This document shows, piece by piece, positions 5,964 to 11,190 of a stretch of DNA of 11,190 nt. The translations under genes and the position numbers were made by a program. The notes below the pieces were generated by a model. It saw nothing but the letters and a program-made list of their open reading frames with translations, was not told the origin of the DNA and made no database searches. Every line of letters starts with the position of its first letter. Within the stretch, counting starts at the first letter, position 1. Location: contig CAZESH010000128.1 of assembly GCA_964514665.1 (NCBI GenBank), positions 1 to 11,190 of the forward strand. Reading direction: 5' to 3'. The stretch is from CAZESH01 sp964514665. GTDB lineage: Bacteria; Bacillota; Bacilli; Paenibacillales; KCTC-25726.

Positions 5964-6935
5964 ATGATGCCAAAAACGTCTGATCACCCGCTGCTGTGGG
6001 GGGACAAACGATTTCATACATGGAACTGCGAAATGCGCGGGCAGTTCGGAGAAAAAGTGTTCAAGGTGATGCTGGATGCCGGATTTACCTGTCCGAACCG
6101 GGACGGGAGCATCGCCACGGGCGGCTGCACCTTCTGCAGCGCCAGAGGCTCCGGCGATTTCGCCGGCAGCCGCCGCGACGACCTCGTCACACAGTTCAAC
6201 ACGGTCCGCGAGCGGCAGCACAAAAAATGGCCGCAAGCCAAATATATCGGCTACTTTCAAGCCTATACGAATACTTATGCCCCCGTTGAAGAACTCAAGG
6301 AATACTTCGAGACCATCCTGGAGCAGCCAGGGGTCATAGGATTGTCGATTGCCACGCGCCCGGATTGCCTTCCCGATGAGGTGATCGAATATCTCGCGGA
6401 ACTTAACAAAAGAACGTATTTATGGCTGGAAATGGGTCTTCAAACCATTCACGAGTCCACATCCCAGCTGATCAACCGGGCGCACGACACAAAATGCTAT
6501 ACGGATGCGGTGGAGCGATTGCGCAAGCATAATATTCGCATCTGCAGCCACATCATCTTCGGGCTTCCCGGGGAAACGCATCAAATGATGCTGGAAACAG
6601 CGCGCGCGGTGGGCGATATGGACGTGCAGGGGATCAAGATCCACCTGCTGCATCTGATGCGCAAAACGCCGATGGTCAAGCAGTACGAGGCCGGTCTGCT
6701 GCGTTTTCTGGAGATGGATGAATATGTCAAGCTGATTGTCGACGCCTTGGAAATGCTTCCTGCGGACATGGTTGTACACCGTTTGACCGGTGACGCCCCG
6801 CGGGACTTGATTATCGGACCGATGTGGAGCTTGAAAAAATGGGAAGTGCTGAACGCCATCGATGCCGAGTTGAAGGAACGCGAAAGCTGGCAGGGAAAAC
6901 GGAGGATGGACGATGGGCTTTCTATCCGTGCTTAG
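5964..6935 (+). CDS. ytqA: Radical SAM protein YtqA (MnmL), tRNA wobble-uridine modification
   Basis: The 323-aa product belongs to the YtqA/YhcC radical SAM family (TIGR01212 type). The cluster cysteines are C43, C55 and C58 in GFTCPNRDG and TGGCTFC, a C-x11-C-x2-C spacing characteristic of this family rather than the classical CxxxCxxC. Further landmarks are YFQAYTNTYAP, SIATRPDCLPDEV, LEMGLQT and a C-terminal HRLTGDAPRD motif. From memory, recent work on Bacillus ytqA, renamed mnmL, assigns it to conversion of cmnm5(s2)U to nm5(s2)U at tRNA position 34. That specific role is recalled knowledge and not visible in the sequence. GGGAG lies about 10 nt before the first of two tandem ATGs at 5964. 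The stop codon overlaps mnmM by 23 bp, so the two are translationally coupled. Confidence 0.92.
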   Translation: MMPKTSDHPLLWGDKRFHTWNCEMRGQFGEKVFKVMLDAGFTCPNRDGSIATGGCTFCSARGSGDFAGSRRDDLVTQFNTVRERQHKKWPQAKYIGYFQAYTNTYAPVEELKEYFETILEQPGVIGLSIATRPDCLPDEVIEYLAELNKRTYLWLEMGLQTIHESTSQLINRAHDTKCYTDAVERLRKHNIRICSHIIFGLPGETHQMMLETARAVGDMDVQGIKIHLLHLMRKTPMVKQYEAGLLRFLEMDEYVKLIVDALEMLPADMVVHRLTGDAPRDLIIGPMWSLKKWEVLNAIDAELKERESWQGKRRMDDGLSIRA

Positions 6936-7515
6936 CTATGTCCAACAATTGGTGCGGGAGCGTGTATCGCCTGGAGATGCGGTGATCGACGGCACGCTTG
7001 GAAACGGCAATGACACCCTGTTTCTGCTCGGGCTGATCAGAGAAGCCGGAAGCCTGTACGGCTTCGACCTGCAGCCGCAGGCGCTTGGGCATACCCGCAG
7101 GAAGCTGGCGGACAACGGTTGGGGCGGTCATCCAGGTGTGCACCTGTTCGCGGAAAATCATGCCGGGATGAAGAGCAGAATCCCCGCCGACAAAGCCGGA
7201 ACCGTCTCCGCCACAATGTTCAACCTGGGCTATTTGCCGGGAGGCGATCACCGCATCATTACCCGTTCGGAGACAACCCTGCCAGCCTTGGACAGCGCAC
7301 TTTCCTTGCTGCGCAAGGGAGGCGTTGCCACGATTGTGCTCTATCCCGGACATGAAGGCGGCGCAGCCGAGTGCGACGCCGTCGTACAGTGGGCCGAAAG
7401 CCTGCCGCAGCATGCCTTTCAGGTGCTGCGCTACGAATTCGTCAATCAGCGGAATTCGCCTCCGTTTGTAATTGCCGTGGAAAAACGGCTTCATATTCAG
7501 CCAGATTTATCGTGA
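6913..7515 (+). CDS. mnmM: tRNA mnm5(s2)U methyltransferase MnmM (YtqB)
   Basis: The 200-aa product is a class I Rossmann methyltransferase of the YtqB family (PF06962). The SAM loop DGTLGNGND is at 26-34, the acidic strand end FDLQ at 51-54, and the family motif NLGYLPGGD at 104-112. PGHEGG follows at about 145. YtqB was first described as a putative rRNA methylase and was later identified as MnmM, which methylates nm5(s2)U34 to mnm5(s2)U34 in Gram-positive bacteria. GGAGG sits 7 nt before the ATG, inside the end of the preceding radical SAM gene. The enzyme pair would act in sequence on the same wobble uridine. The last 25 codons overlap, antisense, the 3' end of the B12-type radical SAM gene. 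Confidence 0.93.
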   Translation: MGFLSVLSYVQQLVRERVSPGDAVIDGTLGNGNDTLFLLGLIREAGSLYGFDLQPQALGHTRRKLADNGWGGHPGVHLFAENHAGMKSRIPADKAGTVSATMFNLGYLPGGDHRIITRSETTLPALDSALSLLRKGGVATIVLYPGHEGGAAECDAVVQWAESLPQHAFQVLRYEFVNQRNSPPFVIAVEKRLHIQPDLS

Positions 7516-9241
7516 ACGACCTCGGCGCACCGAGCGTGTCGGGCAGATAGAGTACCAGCAGCAGGGTCGCATTTTCGGCCGACATGCCTTGGGCATCGAG
7601 CGTGTCGGGATCAAAGTCGAGGAGCTCGAGCACCGCATGCTTGTGCAGTTCCTTCTCCGACAGCGCCAGCTCGGCAAACTCCCGCGATACGAGCTGCGGA
7701 TGCTCGGCCAGTCCTTTCAGGAACGCCGATTGCCGGCTCTTGGACATGGAGAAATCCCACCAAATTTTTCGCGGCTTATACTTGTGCTGGAGAAAATAAT
7801 CCAGCTTCATCAGCCCATCTGCCACTTGTGGACGGGCTGTACCGCGTTGGTTCAGAAACTCGTGCAGGCGTATGAACAAATCCTCCAGCTGATGCCCGAT
7901 TTTCTGCCATCCCCGGCTTTCCCAGTAGTCTCCGAACTGCTGAAAGAAGTCAAACGCAGAAGCAAATTCCTCAGCAATCAGATACTCTACGGTACGATCC
8001 ATCCGGTGCGCATTCCAATACTTTTCCAGCACGTCCTCAACCCGCTTGATTTTGACCAAATCGGAAAAAGGCAGGATGCGGTTGCCGAGAATTTCGTAAG
8101 GGGCGTTATCCATATATTGATACCCGCAGCGCTCCGCCTCGCGGCGAAGGCCGGTGCCCCGCAGCATTTTGAGAAAGCCCAGCTGCAGCTCCTCCGGGCG
8201 CAGTGCGAACACATCGTTGAAGGTACGCTTAAAGGAAGCATAGTCTTCTTCCGGCAAACCGGCGATCAAATCCAGATGCTGGGCGATTTTCCCGCTCTCC
8301 TTGATTTTCATTACGGTGCGTGTAAGCTTGGCGAAGTTCTGCCGGCGTTTGATCAGCTCATTAGTCTCCTCATTGGTCGACTGCACGCCGATTTCAAAGC
8401 GGAAAATGCCCGCCGGCGCATGCTCGGACAAATAATCCAGCACCTCGGGACGCATAATGTCCGCGGTGATTTCGAACTGAAACACGCAGCCGCCGTGATT
8501 GCGGATGAGAAATTCAAATATTTCCAGTGCGTAATCGCGTTTAATATTGAAGGTGCGGTCGACAAACTTGATCAGCTTGGCGCCCGATGCGATCAAGTAC
8601 AGGAGATCGGACTTCGTCCGCTCCAGATCAAAATAGCGCACCCCCACCTCGATGCTGGACAAGCAAAATTGGCAGCTGAAGGGACAGCCTCTGCTTGTTT
8701 CGAAATAGACGACGCGACTCTGCAAATGGGGAACATCCTCGGCAAAACGATACGGGGAAGCAACTGCATCCAGCGCCAGCTTCGGCCGCGGCGGATTGAT
8801 CACGATTTGCTCTCCTTTGCGGTAGGCCGTTCCATATACAAAGTGATATTTCCCATTCCCCTGCATTTCCTCAAGCAAATGGTGGAAAGTCTCCTCCCCT
8901 TCGCCAAAGACGATAAAATCGACCTCCGGTATGCGCCGCATCCAATATTCGGTATCGTATGATACCTCCGGACCGCCCAGAACAATTCTCGTATCGGGAA
9001 GCACCTTTTTCACCATGGAGATCACCGGAATGATTTCTTCAATGTTCCAGATGTAGCAGGAAAATCCGATCACATCGGGCTTTCTTCCGTACAAGTCGGA
9101 GACAATATTCATTACCGGGTCCTTGATGGTAAATTCGACAAGCTCAATCGCGAAATCTTTTTGGCTGAATGCTTTTAAATACCGCAAAGCCAACGATGTA
9201 TGAATGTATTTGGCATTTAATGTGGTTAAAACAGTCTTCAT
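7442..9241 (-). CDS. B12-binding-domain radical SAM protein, function unknown (DUF4080-like)
   Basis: The 599-aa product has an N-terminal cobalamin-binding-like Rossmann domain (about 1-140, with VLGGPEVS at 87-94 and VFGEGEE at 111-117). A radical SAM core follows, with CxxxCxxC cysteines at C186, C190 and C193 in TSRGCPFSCQFC. LIAGLPEEDY marks the later barrel. The C-terminal third (about 400-599) resembles the DUF4080 extension. The classical DxHxxG cobalamin motif is not evident, as is common in this subgroup, so cobalamin use is uncertain. Substrate and reaction are unknown. The ATG at 9241 begins MKTVLTTLNAKYIH, the normal start for the family. The frame stays open for 56 more codons upstream, but those read through promoter sequence and the hairpin repeat. 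The ribosome binding site (GGGG, 7 nt away) is weak. The 3' end overlaps mnmM on the other strand. Confidence 0.88.
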   Translation of the reverse strand: MKTVLTTLNAKYIHTSLALRYLKAFSQKDFAIELVEFTIKDPVMNIVSDLYGRKPDVIGFSCYIWNIEEIIPVISMVKKVLPDTRIVLGGPEVSYDTEYWMRRIPEVDFIVFGEGEETFHHLLEEMQGNGKYHFVYGTAYRKGEQIVINPPRPKLALDAVASPYRFAEDVPHLQSRVVYFETSRGCPFSCQFCLSSIEVGVRYFDLERTKSDLLYLIASGAKLIKFVDRTFNIKRDYALEIFEFLIRNHGGCVFQFEITADIMRPEVLDYLSEHAPAGIFRFEIGVQSTNEETNELIKRRQNFAKLTRTVMKIKESGKIAQHLDLIAGLPEEDYASFKRTFNDVFALRPEELQLGFLKMLRGTGLRREAERCGYQYMDNAPYEILGNRILPFSDLVKIKRVEDVLEKYWNAHRMDRTVEYLIAEEFASAFDFFQQFGDYWESRGWQKIGHQLEDLFIRLHEFLNQRGTARPQVADGLMKLDYFLQHKYKPRKIWWDFSMSKSRQSAFLKGLAEHPQLVSREFAELALSEKELHKHAVLELLDFDPDTLDAQGMSAENATLLLVLYLPDTLGAPRSFTINLAEYEAVFPRQLQTEANSAD

Positions 9242-9280
9242 TGCGATACCCCGTTTTTGTCTGCTCTCATATCTCCCATC

Positions 9281-9310
9281 ATTGTACCACGGCAATTGCC
9301 GCAAAAACAA
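9281..9310 (-). promoter_or_regulatory. Possible promoter of the B12-type radical SAM gene, with palindromic spacer
   Basis: On minus, TTGTTT (9310-9305), an 18-bp spacer and TACAAT (9286-9281) lie 39 bp before the ATG. The spacer contains the perfect 12-bp palindrome CGGCAATTGCCG (9290-9301), which could be an operator. The -35 box is poor. Confidence 0.45.
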
Positions 9311-9515
9311 AAGCGAAGGGGAGGGCTTACGATTCGGGTTCTCTTGCTTTTTGTCAGGGATGAGGGAATGTCCAGTCCGAAGCTGGCAGACCAAGAACCA
9401 TCGAAGCATATGCTTAAAAGCGAAGACCTCCGACTTTCATGGCTCTAGGTCTCCCAGCTCCTCCCTTGAGCAAGAAATGCAAAAGAACCCGAATCGTTAG
9501 CCCTCCCCTCCCGCT
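9311..9515. repeat. Long nearly palindromic element, MITE-like hairpin repeat
   Basis: The outer arms are 9317-9351 and 9475-9509, about 35 bp with three mismatches; each contains GATTCGGGTTCT or its complement and ends in AGGGGAGGGCT. Beyond them AAGCG (9311-9315) and CGCTT (9512-9516) also match with a one-base shift. A second inner pair follows at 9381-9401 and 9439-9459 (AGCTGG.AGACC.AGA.CCAT in inverted orientation, 18 of 21 matching), around a 37-base centre holding the palindrome AAGCATATGCTT. The unit has no credible ORF and sits between two minus-strand genes. Terminal inverted repeats, a length near 200 bp and lack of coding suggest a MITE. I found no convincing target-site duplication, so a transcribed structured RNA or a processing hairpin remains possible. 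Confidence 0.7.
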
Positions 9516-9529
9516 TGAAAATCCACCTC

Positions 9530-9919
9530 TTATCTTTTGTTCCACAGCCAGCGGTGGAACGCCCAAACGATTCCCATGAAGATCAGATAGCCGATAAACG
9601 TGTAGACATGGCGCCAATCGCTGCTGTGGACGAAAAAACCGAGGGTTTCGGAAACCCGTTCGACAAGTGTCATGAACAAGGACAGCAGGACTGCAATCGC
9701 CACTCTCCGCCAGGCTCGCATACCTTCCATCCAGTGCAGGACAATGGCGGTTGCCAGCGGTAGCCCTGCCAGGTTAAACAGGATATTGCCGTCGAACAGC
9801 TCCGGGAAAAGCCGCCGGGGGAACGCAAAAAAACGCAGCCGCACCATGACCGTATCCGAATACGTTCCCATTAAAGCTGCCAGAACCATGGCCGGCACAT
9901 AAGGCTTCACCCGGCGCAT
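9530..9919 (-). CDS. Small integral membrane protein, CBO0543-like
   Basis: The 129-aa product has about four hydrophobic helices (near 8-20, 44-63, 71-88 and 104-122) separated by short basic loops. The pattern PRRLFPELF, ERVSETLGFFVHSSDWRHVY and FHRWLW near the C-terminus resembles the CBO0543 family of Bacilli and Clostridia membrane proteins, which have no known function. The start is uncertain. ATG at 9919 begins just before the first helix but lacks a good ribosome binding site; an in-frame TTG nine codons upstream is an alternative. The frame stays open further upstream into the DUF2515 gene, but that extension is charged and overlaps it. It follows the DUF2515 gene by 37 nt on the same strand, so the two probably form an operon. 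Confidence 0.68.
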   Translation of the reverse strand: MRRVKPYVPAMVLAALMGTYSDTVMVRLRFFAFPRRLFPELFDGNILFNLAGLPLATAIVLHWMEGMRAWRRVAIAVLLSLFMTLVERVSETLGFFVHSSDWRHVYTFIGYLIFMGIVWAFHRWLWNKR

Positions 9920-9956
9920 CCGTACCAACCCGTTCAACCCGCGCTTGCTCTCTCGA

Positions 9957-11111
9957 TTACCTTGAAAAAAAGGCGGTTTGCGCCATGACCGCGAGCTCGA
10001 TTTTTTCCAATGTCCGGCAGTATTCACGTTTAATCTCCCCATCCGCCTTGATATCGTCCTGCGTGAAATACGTGATCACTTTCCAATCCTCGAACCAATC
10101 GCCGATTTCCGCCTCCGGATGATCCGCATTTTTCCACGCATGCTGCAGTCTTGGACTGTACAGCCTCCGGGCTCCCTTTTTCAATCGGCATTTCTCCGTG
10201 CGCTTCAAATAGGGCTTCCCCGGCGCCGTTTCATTCACATCGTTGAACAGATGCGGCCAATAATCCTTGCGTGTTCCCGTATGCGGGTGTTTTTTCGCCC
10301 ATTGGAATATCTTTTGCCTTAAAGAAGGCGTGTCAAAAAGCAGGGAATACAACCGTTTGCCCAAAATAATCCGTTCGTGCAAAGAAGCGAATTGATGCAG
10401 GGTCATTCCCGCGATTTCCGCATGTGCTTGCCCCCGGGCTTTCAGCCCTCCGCTTTCCTCAAAGGGAAACAAAATTTGATTCAAGCCCAACAAGTCCTGA
10501 AGCTTGAACTCCAGCGTCTGCAGGACGGTTTTTTGGTAGTCGGGATTTTGCACCACCCGCTGTTCCAAATAGCTCTGCTCGTTAATCACCATTGCGATCG
10601 CCAGCAAATAGCGGTCTTGTTCTTTCCAAAAATAATTCCACATGACCTCCATAAACACCGATACATGAAAAAAAGGCAGCAGATGAAACAGGTTGACACC
10701 GTTTTGCATACTGATTTCATAAAGCAAAAATTGCGGATATACATCTTGAAAAATCAGCCAATTGCCCCGTTCCAAAAACATGAAAAAGGCCTTCTGCTCC
10801 GTCTCCGAAAGCAGTCTGGAAAGCAAGTCCCCTTTTAAGTCGGTCATATTCCAGCCCCCGTTTCTCGATACCATATGGCCAAGAAAAGCCCAATGAATCT
10901 CGGGGTGACGCAGATAGTAGTCGAAATACGCCGTCGTCCGGGTGACATTGTTCAGATTTCGCTCGCGTGTCCGTTCCTTGATTTCCCGGATCCAATTTCG
11001 CTCTTGTTCCGATATTCCCGTTTCAGAGATCGGCGAGATACGGTGCTTCATTTTCTTCTTGCATTCTTTTTTGATCGTGCGAAGTGCTTGAAGCCGTTTG
11101 CTCCTGCTCAT
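9957..11111 (-). CDS. DUF2515 family protein (YppC-like), function unknown
   Basis: The 384-aa product is a soluble, helix-rich protein with no signal peptide. From recall of the family, conserved-looking stretches such as NVTRTTAYFDYYLRHPEIHW, AFLGHMVSRNGGWNMTDLKG and FLERGNWLIFQDVYPQ (about residues 55-125), LFHLLPFFHVS, and PHTGTRKDYWPHLFN (about 285-300) match DUF2515, represented by Bacillus YppC. No catalytic motif or nucleotide-binding loop is visible and no function is known. The preferred start is the ATG at 11111, 9 nt after GGGGGAG; a GTG at 11129 would add six residues but has poorer spacing. The gene is probably co-transcribed with the small membrane protein gene downstream. No clear promoter could be identified in the 79 bp left before the window edge. 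Confidence 0.85.
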   Translation of the reverse strand: MSRSKRLQALRTIKKECKKKMKHRISPISETGISEQERNWIREIKERTRERNLNNVTRTTAYFDYYLRHPEIHWAFLGHMVSRNGGWNMTDLKGDLLSRLLSETEQKAFFMFLERGNWLIFQDVYPQFLLYEISMQNGVNLFHLLPFFHVSVFMEVMWNYFWKEQDRYLLAIAMVINEQSYLEQRVVQNPDYQKTVLQTLEFKLQDLLGLNQILFPFEESGGLKARGQAHAEIAGMTLHQFASLHERIILGKRLYSLLFDTPSLRQKIFQWAKKHPHTGTRKDYWPHLFNDVNETAPGKPYLKRTEKCRLKKGARRLYSPRLQHAWKNADHPEAEIGDWFEDWKVITYFTQDDIKADGEIKREYCRTLEKIELAVMAQTAFFSR

Positions 11112-11190
11112 TCTCACAGTCTCCCCCACCTCGCGGAACCTGCCCTCGTACCGCTGAATAACATGGATATGAACCTATCTTAAAAATTCA

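Noticed and set aside
7530..7615. Near-duplicate 17-base stretches (GAGCGTGTCGGG) about 65 bp apart
   Set aside because: They encode two similar PDTL-x-A peptides within the radical SAM C-terminus. They are too short to call a repeat and are explained by coding.
7472..8962. Plus-strand ORF of 496 codons
   Set aside because: It is antisense to the radical SAM gene, whose cluster motif and family features are clear. The 496-codon product is not recognisable, and its start lacks a ribosome binding site. It is a frame shadow in GC-rich coding DNA.
9242..9409. 56-codon N-terminal extension of the radical SAM protein
   Set aside because: The extension would read through the likely promoter and one arm of the hairpin repeat. 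The family N-terminus begins at the ATG at 9241.
9169..9617. Short ORFs covering the inverted-repeat element on both strands
   Set aside because: They share similar peptides only because the arms are inverted copies. They have no ribosome binding sites or recognisable domains.
1..11190. CRISPR arrays, tRNA genes, phage or defence islands
   Set aside because: I saw no regularly spaced direct repeats, tRNA-like cloverleaf with a GTTCGANTC arm, integrase, toxin-antitoxin or restriction motif on either strand.

Overview
The window looks like an ordinary chromosomal segment of a low-to-mid-GC Gram-positive of the order Bacillales, most likely Paenibacillaceae. The evidence is the infC-rpmI-rplT operon with an L20-type attenuator and an AUU start codon, a leucine T-box in front of ilvB, an MGDG-synthase/UgtP-like glycosyltransferase, the Bacillus ytqA-ytqB pair, a DUF2515 (YppC-like) protein and consistently strong GGAGG ribosome binding sites. 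The family assignment is inference from gene content, because no database search was possible.

Layout. At the left edge (1-196, minus) is the start of ilvB, preceded by a complete T-box leader with terminator and promoter (about 247-628). Next, also on minus, come rplT, rpmI and infC (714-1861), with their own promoter and a leader ending in an intrinsic terminator (1933-2119). Diverging from infC is a plus-strand UgtP/MGDG-synthase-like glycosyltransferase (2230-3345). It converges on trmB (minus) through a shared bidirectional hairpin. Upstream of trmB are a small uncharacterised gene (62 aa) and a membrane GT2 glycosyltransferase (4623-5807, minus).

A compact divergent promoter region (5808-5963) separates that glycosyltransferase from the plus-strand ytqA-ytqB pair (mnmL-mnmM in recent nomenclature). 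This pair is translationally coupled and probably finishes the mnm5(s2)U34 modification of tRNA. mnmM overlaps convergently, by 74 bp, the 3' end of a 599-aa B12-binding-domain radical SAM protein of unknown function (7442-9241, minus). Between that gene and the next minus-strand pair, a CBO0543-like membrane protein and a DUF2515 protein, lies a roughly 200-bp nearly palindromic element (about 9311-9515). Its arms and lack of coding capacity suggest a MITE or other dispersed hairpin repeat.

Functional themes. The genes mostly serve translation (IF-3, L35, L20), tRNA modification (TrmB, MnmL, MnmM), branched-chain amino acid synthesis and envelope/glycolipid chemistry. Two textbook RNA attenuators lie within 2 kb of each other. 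I see no phage, plasmid, CRISPR or defence system. The least explained items are the hairpin element, the cobalamin-type radical SAM protein, and modular repeats in the 5.8-5.9 kb divergent promoter region.
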